Source of the DNA: an uncultured Eubacteriales bacterium | Lineage (GTDB): Bacteria; Bacillota; Clostridia; Oscillospirales; CAG-272 | Direction of reading: 5' to 3' | DNA length: 44,025 nucleotides | Assembly: GCA_900549725.1 (NCBI GenBank) | Contig: URPL01000015.1 | Coordinates: forward strand, 1-44,025 | Shown: piece after piece, positions 33,707-40,750 of the stretch | Numbering within the stretch: the first letter of the stretch is position 1 | Layout of the letters: each line of letters starts with the position of its first letter | The notes under the pieces: generated by a model | What the model saw: only the letters and a program-made list of their open reading frames with translations | Database searches by the model: none | What the model was told of the DNA's origin: nothing | Program-made: the position numbers and the translations under genes

Positions 33707-34381
33707 ATGGCTAATATGGTAAATGTTTATCTGTTCGGGAAGAAATACAGCGTGCCGGATGATCTGACGATCATGCGTGCCATGGAATATGCCGGTTATC
33801 AGCTTGTGCGCGGCTGCGGCTGCCGCAACGGATTTTGCGGTGCCTGTGCAACTATTTATCGCATCAAAGGCGATCGGGAGCTGAAAACCTGCCTTGCCTG
33901 CCAGACCAAGGTGGAAAACGATATGTATGTGGCGACACTGCCGTTTTTCCCGCTTGTCAAGCAGGTATATGACATTGAAAAGATTAAGCCGACAGAGCAG
34001 ATCATGATGCAGCTTTATCCCGAAATATATGCTTGTGTCGGCTGTAATGCCTGCACCAAGAGCTGTACGCAGGGACTGAATGTGATGCAGTATATCGCAT
34101 ATGCGCAGCGCGGCGAATTTGAAAAGTGTGCCGAGGAGTCGTTTGACTGCGTGATGTGCGGCGTTTGTTCGTCCCGCTGCCCCGCCGGCATTTCGCATCC
34201 GCAGGTGGCAATGCTGGCAAGGAGACTCAACGGCAAATATCTTGCGCCGAAATCAAAGCATCTTGAAAACCGCGTGCAGGAAATTAAGGACGGCACCTTT
34301 ACCGAGCTGATCGAAAACCTCATGCAAAAGCCGATTGATGAGATTGCTGAGCTTTATAACCACAGAGAGATTGAGAAATAA
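33707..34381 (+). CDS. Fumarate-reductase-like iron-sulfur subunit
   Basis: A protein of 224 residues that combines a plant-type [2Fe-2S] domain (RGCGCRNGFCGAC with the fourth ligand in KTCLAC) with two [4Fe-4S] motifs, CVGCNACTKSC and CVMCGVCSSRCPAG. The layout is that of SdhB/FrdB and of the N-terminal half of the methanogen thiol:fumarate reductase TfrB. Unlike classical FrdB, its second motif is a full CxxCxxC...C site, suggesting [4Fe-4S] and not [3Fe-4S] clusters. It has no HdrB-type domain, but a separate hdrB lies seven genes upstream. It starts after GAAGGAGAG and precedes the flavoprotein by 15 bases, so they form a two-subunit soluble reductase. Confidence 0.8.
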   Translation: MANMVNVYLFGKKYSVPDDLTIMRAMEYAGYQLVRGCGCRNGFCGACATIYRIKGDRELKTCLACQTKVENDMYVATLPFFPLVKQVYDIEKIKPTEQIMMQLYPEIYACVGCNACTKSCTQGLNVMQYIAYAQRGEFEKCAEESFDCVMCGVCSSRCPAGISHPQVAMLARRLNGKYLAPKSKHLENRVQEIKDGTFTELIENLMQKPIDEIAELYNHREIEK

Positions 34382-34396
34382 GGGGAGGCTTTGAGA

Positions 34397-35995
34397 ATGT
34401 ATTCAAAAGGATTTGAAGCGTCGCTGCGCGCGGTCGAGGCTGCAAGAGAAGCAAATATCGCGCTTGAGCCGACCCGTATGACCGCAAAGGAAAAGGATGA
34501 TTTGCTTGCCGCATACCATCCCGATTACAAAAGGAGCGAATTTGCAACGCTTGCCATCGGCCCGAACAAGGGCGAACAGGTGCCGCATGAGCTGTGTGAG
34601 CTTTTGCAGGCGCACAGCCGTATCAAGGCGGAGAATGTTGATCTCTCCGATGTGGCATATGATGTGGATGTGCTTATCATCGGCGGCGGCGGCGCAGGTG
34701 CTTCCGCGGCAATTGAGGCGGACAATGCCGGCGCGAAAACCATGATTGTCACAAAGCTGCGCATGGGCGATGCCAATACCATGATGGCAGAGGGCGGTAT
34801 TCAGGCGGCGGATAAGCCAAACGATTCTCCCGCCATCCATTTTGTCGATGCGTTCGGCGGCGGGCACTATGCCGCAAAAAGAGAATTGCTTGCAAAGCTT
34901 GTGTGCGATGCTCCGGAGGCGATTCAATGGCTGAATGATCTCGGCGTTGAATTTGATAAAGCGCCCGACGGAACCATGATTACAACGCACGGCGGCGGCA
35001 CCTCCCGCAAACGCATGCATGCCGCAAAAGACTATTCCGGTGCGGAAATCATGCGCACTTTGCGTGATGAGGTGCTCAACCGCGGCATTCCCGTGGTGGA
35101 CTTTACCGCTGCCGTTGAATTGATTCTGGATGAGCAGGGCAAGGCAGCCGGTGCCGTTTTGATGAATATGGAAACAAAGGAGCTTCTGGTTGCACGCGCC
35201 AAAACCGTGATTATTGCAACTGGCGGCGCGGGCAGAATGCATTATCAGGGCTTCCCGACCTCCAACCATTACGGCGCGACGGCTGACGGGCTTGTGCTCG
35301 GTTACCGCGTCGGCGCAAAGCTTTTGTATGCCGATACTTTGCAGTATCACCCCACCGGCGCTGCATATCCGCAGCAGATTTTCGGCGCGCTTGTGACCGA
35401 AAAGGTTCGTTCTCTGGGCGCAAAGCTGGTCAATCGCGACGGCAAAGTGTTTATGCATCCGCTGGAGACGCGTGATGTTGCTGCGGCGTCGATTATCCGT
35501 GAATGCTCCGACAGAGGAGAAGGCGTTGACACGGGCAACGGCAAAGCCGTTTGGCTTGACACGCCGATGATTGAGAAAATCGGCGGCGAGGGCACAATTG
35601 AGCGTCGTATCCCCGCGATGATGCGCATGTTTGCCAGCTACGGCATTGATATCCGCCGCGAGCCGATTTTGGTATATCCCACGCTGCATTATCAAAACGG
35701 CGGGCTTGATATCACGGTTGACGGCATGACGACAAATGTTGAAAACCTGTATGTTGCGGGCGAAGCCGTCGGCGGAATTCACGGCAGAAACCGCCTCATG
35801 GGCAACTCTCTTCTGGATATCATTGTGTTCGGCCGTAATGCCGGTAAAAATGCCGCTGCCCGTGCAAAGACGACCGTCACAGCTCCGCTTACCCTTGCCC
35901 ATATCGAGAAATTCGATGCGGAGCGCGAAGCAGCCGGAATCAAAACGGATGCCGTTTCTCCGAAGCTTTTGCCGGATTACCGCAGAGTGAAATAA
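34397..35995 (+). CDS. Fumarate-reductase/succinate-dehydrogenase-like flavoprotein, N-terminally extended and C-terminally short
   Basis: A protein of 532 residues. FAD is bound at LIIGGGGAGASAA (near 93-105) and MAEGGIQAA. Active-site equivalents of fumarate reductase are kept: His318 in LQYHPTG, Arg338 in TEKVRS, His431 in TLHYQNGG and Arg466 in GRNRLMGN. The histidine that binds FAD covalently in membrane FrdA/SdhA is replaced (ANT, Asn127), which implies non-covalent FAD as in soluble enzymes and L-aspartate oxidase. An extra helix-rich segment of about 90 residues precedes the FAD domain, while the usual C-terminal helical domain is missing. ATG 34397 sits 8 bases after GGGGAGG. L-aspartate oxidase is an alternative, but no NAD biosynthesis genes are nearby and an iron-sulfur partner is. 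Confidence 0.82.
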   Translation: MYSKGFEASLRAVEAAREANIALEPTRMTAKEKDDLLAAYHPDYKRSEFATLAIGPNKGEQVPHELCELLQAHSRIKAENVDLSDVAYDVDVLIIGGGGAGASAAIEADNAGAKTMIVTKLRMGDANTMMAEGGIQAADKPNDSPAIHFVDAFGGGHYAAKRELLAKLVCDAPEAIQWLNDLGVEFDKAPDGTMITTHGGGTSRKRMHAAKDYSGAEIMRTLRDEVLNRGIPVVDFTAAVELILDEQGKAAGAVLMNMETKELLVARAKTVIIATGGAGRMHYQGFPTSNHYGATADGLVLGYRVGAKLLYADTLQYHPTGAAYPQQIFGALVTEKVRSLGAKLVNRDGKVFMHPLETRDVAAASIIRECSDRGEGVDTGNGKAVWLDTPMIEKIGGEGTIERRIPAMMRMFASYGIDIRREPILVYPTLHYQNGGLDITVDGMTTNVENLYVAGEAVGGIHGRNRLMGNSLLDIIVFGRNAGKNAAARAKTTVTAPLTLAHIEKFDAEREAAGIKTDAVSPKLLPDYRRVK

Positions 35996-36016
35996 ATTAA
36001 AGAGAAAGGCACCGTC

Positions 36017-36337
36017 ATGATTACCGATTTACTGGAAGCGCTGACTATTTTCTGCTTCGGCCTGTCCTGGCCGATCTCCATCCGCAAATCCATTGTTTCC
36101 CGCACCGCAAAGGGGAAGAGCCTGTTTTTCGAGGTCTTTTTACTCATCGGATATGCCTGCGGTATCATCCGCAAGATTATCCAGGTGTCCGGCGGCAGCA
36201 GCGGATTTTTGTTCTACCTCAGCTTCTTTTTCTATATTCTTAACTTTGTGGAAATTTCCATTGATGTTGCGCTGTATTTCAGAAACAAGAAGCTGGATGA
36301 GCTTGCAGACGCAGCGGCTGCAAAGGCGCAGGGCTGA
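36017..36337 (+). CDS. Small three-helix membrane protein, PQ-loop/SemiSWEET-like
   Basis: A protein of 106 residues with three hydrophobic segments (about 5-22, 36-58 and 62-87) and a charged tail. The segment FGLSWPISIRKS...AKGKSLFFEV...GYACGIIRK resembles the proline-plus-'KS' pattern of a PQ-loop/SemiSWEET half-transporter, which would be consistent with a dimeric solute carrier. It contains no histidine, so it cannot ligate haem like a fumarate reductase membrane anchor. It lies 21 bases after the flavoprotein. It may move a substrate or product of the pathway, for example a small organic acid, but this is a guess. Confidence 0.5.
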   Translation: MITDLLEALTIFCFGLSWPISIRKSIVSRTAKGKSLFFEVFLLIGYACGIIRKIIQVSGGSSGFLFYLSFFFYILNFVEISIDVALYFRNKKLDELADAAAAKAQG

Positions 36338-36379
36338 GCCACGCGGCGCAACAGAATTCTTTTTTGCCAAGGAGGACGC

Positions 36380-37006
36380 ATGAAACGGATTGATCTGCCG
36401 CGCGCAACCATCGGAAGAATCCCGATTTATGTGCGCTATCTCAAAGACCTGCAAAAAAACGAACCGCAAACCGAAAATATTTCGGCGACGGCGCTTGCCA
36501 GGGCGCTCGGCCTTGGTGAGGTGCAGGTGCGCAAAGATCTCAGCGCCCTCTGCGGCGCCGGCAGACCGAAAACCGGATATCGTATCGATACGCTGCTTCG
36601 ATCGCTTTCCGCCTTTCTCAGCCCCGATAAAAACGCAGGCGTTGTTCTTGTCGGGGCGGGGAAGCTTGGCAGGGCGCTTCTTGACTACGGCGGTTTTGCC
36701 GAATACGGTCTTGATATTCTCGCCGGGTTTGATACGGCTGTGTTTGAGCCGACAAAAAGTCACAGCGGCAAGATGATCTATCCCGCCGAGCAGCTTTGCG
36801 CCTATTGCCGCGCACATGATGTCGGCATCGGGATCATCACTGTGCCTGCCGAGGCGGCACAGCAAGCAGCCGATGCGTTGGTGCTCGGCGATGTTCGTGC
36901 GATCTGGTGTTTTGCCCCGGTAACGCTCTCGCTTCCGCCGCGCATTGCCGTGCAATATGAAAATATGGCGCTTTCCCTGGCATATCTCAACGAAAAAATC
37001 ATTTAA
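36380..37006 (+). CDS. rex: Redox-sensing transcriptional repressor Rex
   Basis: A protein of 208 residues with the winged-helix N-terminal domain (ISATALARALGLGEVQVRKDL) and a Rossmann domain with VLVGAGKLGRALLDYGGF (near 89-106) that senses the NADH/NAD ratio. When NADH is low Rex holds its operators and shuts off fermentative genes; high NADH releases it. Length and motifs are normal. It is embedded in the operon whose enzymes consume NADH, and a Rex-box-like sequence overlaps the ldh start, so autogenous redox control is likely though not proven. It starts behind AAGGAGG. Confidence 0.93.
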   Translation: MKRIDLPRATIGRIPIYVRYLKDLQKNEPQTENISATALARALGLGEVQVRKDLSALCGAGRPKTGYRIDTLLRSLSAFLSPDKNAGVVLVGAGKLGRALLDYGGFAEYGLDILAGFDTAVFEPTKSHSGKMIYPAEQLCAYCRAHDVGIGIITVPAEAAQQAADALVLGDVRAIWCFAPVTLSLPPRIAVQYENMALSLAYLNEKII

Positions 37007-37040
37007 CCAAAATCTCAGAGTTCTTGGAAAGGTATCCCAC

Positions 37041-37286
37041 ATGAAAATTACTGTTTGTATCGGTTCATCCTGCCATGTAAAAGGGTCACATTCGGTTGTG
37101 GAACAGCTCAGCGTATTGCTCACAAAGCATAATCTCCTGAACAAAGTGGAGCTTGCCGGCGTTTTCTGCATGGGCAAATGTCAGGACGGCGTTTGCGTGA
37201 CGGTTGACGACACATTTTATTCCGTTTCGCCGGAGCATGTCAATGAATTTTTTGAGCAGGCTGTTCTGCCCGCATTTGCAAAATAA
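37041..37286 (+). CDS. Thioredoxin-like [2Fe-2S] ferredoxin
   Basis: A protein of 81 residues of the thioredoxin-like ferredoxin family (as in the NuoE/HydC C-terminal domain). Four cysteines are correctly placed: ITVCIGSSCHVKG (Cys5, Cys10) and GVFCMGKCQDG (two more near 46-50). It lacks the N-terminal helical domain of NuoE. It is a stand-alone electron carrier that would pass electrons to or from the hydrogenase encoded 44 bases downstream. The start is the ATG behind GGAAAGG. Confidence 0.85.
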   Translation: MKITVCIGSSCHVKGSHSVVEQLSVLLTKHNLLNKVELAGVFCMGKCQDGVCVTVDDTFYSVSPEHVNEFFEQAVLPAFAK

Positions 37287-37330
37287 AAACCAAAAGCTTT
37301 GAAACACAAGCACAGCGGTGGAGGCCGTAG

Positions 37331-38752
37331 ATGAGAAAATTTGATACCAAAGTCCAGCATTTAAAATACAAGGTTTTGCGTGAAGTTGCAAGACAGGCAT
37401 GGAATGATACGCTTGCGGAGAATTTACTCGATATTCCCAAGATCATCGTTCCCGGAAAAGAGCCGACCATGCGCTGCTGTGTTTACAAGGAGCGCGCAAT
37501 TCTGAGCGATCGCGTCAAGCTTGCCATGGGCGGCGACAGGGAAAACCCCAATGTGATTGAAGTGATTGAAACGGCATGTGATGAATGCCCTATGGGCGGC
37601 TATGAGGTGACAAACGCCTGCCGCGGGTGTTTGGCGCACCGCTGCGAGGATGTCTGCCGCTTCGGCGCTATCACATTCGACCATTTGCACATGGCGCACA
37701 TTGATAAAACAAAGTGCAAAAATTGCGGCGCCTGCTCTAAGGTTTGCCCCTATACCGCTATTGTTGACCGCAAACGCCCGTGTGAGAACGCCTGCAAAAT
37801 CAAGGCGATTCACATGAATGAGGATAAGACTGCGGCGATCGACAACGAAAAATGCATCGCCTGCGGCGCCTGCATCTATCAGTGCCCATTCGGTGCCATC
37901 AGTGACAAATCCTATATTCTTGATGTGATCGACCTGCTGAAAAAGAGCCGGGATAACAAAGAATATAAGGTGTATGCCGTTGTTGCGCCTGCAATTTCCA
38001 GCCAGTTCACCTATGCAAAGCTCGGTCAGGTAATCACGGGGCTGAAAAAACTCGGGTTCCACACGGTGATTGAGGCGGCGCTCGGCGCTGATATGGTCGC
38101 CGATGCAGAATCGCGTGAGCTTGTCGAAAAGGGCTTTTTGACCAGCTCCTGCTGCCCCGCGTTTGTCAGCTATATTGAGCGTACCTTCCCGGATCTTGTG
38201 CCGTTTGTTTCGCATAATCTCTCCCCGATGGCTACGGTTTCAAAATACATTAAAGAGCATGAAGCGCCCTGCAAGGTTGTTTTCATCGGGCCGTGCACGG
38301 CGAAAAAAGCCGAAATCAAGCGTCCCGAGGTGCGCGACTATGTGGATGCCGCGCTCACCTTTGAAGAGCTGCAGGCGCTGTTTGACAGCCGCGATTTTGA
38401 TATTATGAACCTGGAAGAGGGTGTGCTTGACAACGCCTCCTATTTCGGCAGAATCTTTGCGCGCTGCGGTGGGCTTTCCGACGCGGTAGCCGAGGGAATT
38501 AAGGAGCACGGCGACACCTTTGATCTGAAGGCATGCTCCTGCGACGGCATTGAGGAATGCCGCACGGCGCTGCTGAAAAAGAAGAAAGGCCTGCTGGATG
38601 CCAACTTTATTGAAGGCATGGCTTGTATCGGCGGCTGTATCGGCGGGGCGGGATGCCTCACCCACGGGGAAAAGAATAAAGCACAGGTCGATAAATACGG
38701 CATGGAAGCTTATGAAAAAACCATTGCCGATGCAATCAGCATCCTGAAATAA
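37331..38752 (+). CDS. [FeFe] hydrogenase, group B-like
   Basis: A protein of 473 residues. The N-terminal part has several Cys clusters, including ACRGCLAHRCEDVC (97-109), CKNCGACSKVCP (129-140) and CIACGACIYQCP (175-186). The H-cluster domain shows all three signatures: TSSCCPAF (271-278), GPCTAKKAE (320-328) and MACIGGCIGGAG (430-441), so all four cluster cysteines are present (Cys275 or 274, 322, 432, 436). The GPCTAKKAE and GGCIGGAG forms are those of group B enzymes and not of the well-studied group A, and the Pro usual after MAC is Ile here. Group B function in vivo is poorly known; proton reduction or H2 sensing are possible. It is the last gene of the redox operon. Confidence 0.85.
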   Translation: MRKFDTKVQHLKYKVLREVARQAWNDTLAENLLDIPKIIVPGKEPTMRCCVYKERAILSDRVKLAMGGDRENPNVIEVIETACDECPMGGYEVTNACRGCLAHRCEDVCRFGAITFDHLHMAHIDKTKCKNCGACSKVCPYTAIVDRKRPCENACKIKAIHMNEDKTAAIDNEKCIACGACIYQCPFGAISDKSYILDVIDLLKKSRDNKEYKVYAVVAPAISSQFTYAKLGQVITGLKKLGFHTVIEAALGADMVADAESRELVEKGFLTSSCCPAFVSYIERTFPDLVPFVSHNLSPMATVSKYIKEHEAPCKVVFIGPCTAKKAEIKRPEVRDYVDAALTFEELQALFDSRDFDIMNLEEGVLDNASYFGRIFARCGGLSDAVAEGIKEHGDTFDLKACSCDGIEECRTALLKKKKGLLDANFIEGMACIGGCIGGAGCLTHGEKNKAQVDKYGMEAYEKTIADAISILK

Positions 38753-38767
38753 ATGCAAAGCTCTGTT

Positions 38768-38800
38768 AAAAAATCCGCAGCCGACCGGCTGCGGATTTTT
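38768..38800. terminator. Bidirectional terminator after the redox operon
   Basis: The stem AAATCCGCAGCC with GGCTGCGGATTT, loop GACC, has A-rich and T-rich flanks. It can end both the hydrogenase gene (plus) and lemA (minus). Confidence 0.88.
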
Positions 38801-38808
38801 TGTTTTTA

Positions 38809-39330
38809 TTAAAATTGAGAAAAATCGATTTTATCATGGCTCACGGCTCTGTTTTGCTCCATGCGCTCTTCGTCAATGCGCTTTTCCTGCTTATATCCGA
38901 AAATGCCGGCGAGAATATTTGCGGGGAAGGCGGAGATTGCTTTGTTATAGCGGTCGATATTGCCGTTCAGCAGCTCTTTGGAGGCGCGGATATTTTCGCT
39001 GAGGTGATAGCTGTTTTCCTGCGCCATGAGATAGGAGCCGGAATTTGCGAGGTCGGGAAAGCGCTCGCCGAGGAAGCGCAGCTGGTTCAGCTGTTCGTTT
39101 TTGGTCAGCTGTGCGATCTTATCGATTTCCGTTTTGTGGTTCAGTTTTGCGATATTCAGCGCATTTCCCAGCGCGCGGTTCAGCTCTTCCTCCTGAATGC
39201 TGATGTTGGAAAGTCCGGTTTTCACGCTTTGGCGCAGCGTTTCAAACTCGTTGCGCTTTTTTACCGTTATAGAGATCAATTTCCAAAGAAGAATGACGGC
39301 GATGAGAATAAGAGCAATTACGATTAACAT
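38809..39330 (-). CDS. lemA: LemA family protein
   Basis: A protein of 173 residues with one N-terminal transmembrane helix (about 2-22) and a helical-bundle domain of the LemA type. Features are the conserved NEFETLRQSVKTGLSNISIQ, LNIAKLNHKTEIDKIAQL, ENSYHLSENIRASKELLN and, near the end, RYNKAISAFPANILAGIFGY. LemA proteins are widespread membrane proteins of uncertain role, often encoded beside small membrane proteins. It lies 10 bases downstream of the next gene on the minus strand and ends at a shared terminator. Confidence 0.9.
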   Translation of the reverse strand: MLIVIALILIAVILLWKLISITVKKRNEFETLRQSVKTGLSNISIQEEELNRALGNALNIAKLNHKTEIDKIAQLTKNEQLNQLRFLGERFPDLANSGSYLMAQENSYHLSENIRASKELLNGNIDRYNKAISAFPANILAGIFGYKQEKRIDEERMEQNRAVSHDKIDFSQF

Positions 39331-39340
39331 GATTTTTTCC

Positions 39341-40594
39341 TCACTTTTTTAAATTAAATTCTTTGATATCCTGTGCAACCGCAGCGGCGGTGGATTTCAG
39401 TGCTTCACACCAGTCGAAAATTTCCGTATAATATGCAAACAGGCTTTTCATTGTCTCACAGTTGAAATATTGTGCGACATTTCTGATAGTCATAGGGTCG
39501 CTGAGACTGTAATTTGTATTTGCCTGCAGAATATCATCGGAAACGGTCAGCTTTGAGAACGGATCAAGCGTTTTCCGATGGATCAAAAAGCGGATCATGG
39601 AAGCGTCCAGATAGGTAAGCACCTGCGTCTGTGTCCGAGCGCTGCCGAGCACAAGAAAGCGCTCCGTAAAATCAAGATAGGGAATGAGTTCATTGAAATT
39701 GACGGTGCCCTCGCCGAGCTCAATTTTCTGATTCTTATTTTCATACAAGGAGAAATATCCGTAATTGCGGGAGAGGGGAACACATGCCCGTATCATTCCG
39801 TCGCCGCCGATTTTGGTTCCGTCCGGCATGGTAACCATACGATTTTCGATCTGATTGTATTTTGAGATAAACTGCGCGTAAAGTCCGCGGTTTTCTTCAT
39901 ATTTCTTTGCAAGGTCATTCGCTTTGGGCGTATAGATTTTTCTGAGCCGCCGCGCAATGATTTTGGCGGGGAGATAGGGTATAAGGTAGACGGCGACGGA
40001 AAGCAGCAGCCCGTAAAACAGCGACCCGCCCGAAACGATTTTTGAAAGAAGATTCCCCAAAATGACTGCGCTGCCGATTACGAAAAACAAGCGGACAATC
40101 GGTTCCGGTGTAGGGTCGCCGTGAAAGGGGCGCAAGCCATGCGTGCTCATTTCATCGAGCCATCCCGAAAGATTTAACCGCTGCCGATAGGCGGAGGCAA
40201 GAATTTCGTCTTTTGCCAGCGCCTTGATTTCTTCTTCGCCGAGCATGTATTTTTTGCCGTTTTCCCTGACAAGCTGCGCGTGGTACAGCCCCTGGTATTT
40301 CGCGCCTTTGTCATCCAGCACGCATGAGCGGATCAGCATGATCAGGTACAGAGTCATATAAAGGAGCAGCGGAAGCAGCATCCAAGCCGTAATTTTTATG
40401 TCGGAGCACATCCAGATGATCAGCACAAGTATTAAAAGCAGAGAATAGCGCGCAATGCAGTTCCAAATCGGGTAAAACTCCGCCGTGCTCGGCGATGTCC
40501 CTCGAAATGCCTTGTAGCGCAGATCTTCTGCGTCTGTGATCATTTCGCCGCCTCTTTTCCATTTTCTCATCTGATCGATTTCTGTCTTTCCCAT
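39341..40594 (-). CDS. Membrane protein of unknown function, LemA partner
   Basis: A protein of 417 residues that I do not assign to a named family. It has a soluble N-terminus, two hydrophobic helices (about 45-90), a cytoplasmic loop, two further hydrophobic segments (about 165-210) and a C-terminal soluble domain of about 200 residues (PDGTKIGGDGMIRACVPLSR and QVLTYLDASMIRFLIHRK). No catalytic motif is evident. LemA genes often travel with such membrane proteins, for example those of the 'E3 ligase-like' or DUF3137 types, and this one may fill the same place. The start is the ATG after GAGAGG, preferred over an internal ATG near codon 18. Confidence 0.7.
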   Translation of the reverse strand: MGKTEIDQMRKWKRGGEMITDAEDLRYKAFRGTSPSTAEFYPIWNCIARYSLLLILVLIIWMCSDIKITAWMLLPLLLYMTLYLIMLIRSCVLDDKGAKYQGLYHAQLVRENGKKYMLGEEEIKALAKDEILASAYRQRLNLSGWLDEMSTHGLRPFHGDPTPEPIVRLFFVIGSAVILGNLLSKIVSGGSLFYGLLLSVAVYLIPYLPAKIIARRLRKIYTPKANDLAKKYEENRGLYAQFISKYNQIENRMVTMPDGTKIGGDGMIRACVPLSRNYGYFSLYENKNQKIELGEGTVNFNELIPYLDFTERFLVLGSARTQTQVLTYLDASMIRFLIHRKTLDPFSKLTVSDDILQANTNYSLSDPMTIRNVAQYFNCETMKSLFAYYTEIFDWCEALKSTAAAVAQDIKEFNLKK

Positions 40595-40685
40595 TTTTGA
40601 TGACCTCTCTTCATTGTTTCTGTCTTATAGGGGAAGCGGATTGCGTTTCGGTTTTACAAATTTCAAAAAAATCAAAAATTTTTTT

Positions 40686-40729
40686 GAAAAAACAAAAAGC
40701 CGAGGCAGCGCACTTGCAGCCTCGGCTTT
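40686..40729 (-). terminator. Terminator of the acyl-CoA synthetase gene
   Basis: On the minus strand, AAAGCCGAGGC pairs with GCCTCGGCTTT around a 12-base loop and is followed by TTGTTTTTTC. Confidence 0.85.
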
Positions 40730-40750
40730 GCGATGTTATAACTTAACGGA

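Noticed and set aside
34397..35995. L-aspartate oxidase (NadB)
   Set aside because: A dedicated iron-sulfur subunit gene precedes it and no nadA or nadC is nearby; kept only as an alternative.
36017..36337. Cytochrome b-type membrane anchor for the fumarate reductase pair
   Set aside because: The protein has no histidine and is too short to bind haem in the known way.
40595..40685. Promoter of the LemA unit
   Set aside because: A TATAAG exists on the minus strand but no acceptable -35 element at 16-18 bases, so no feature is claimed.
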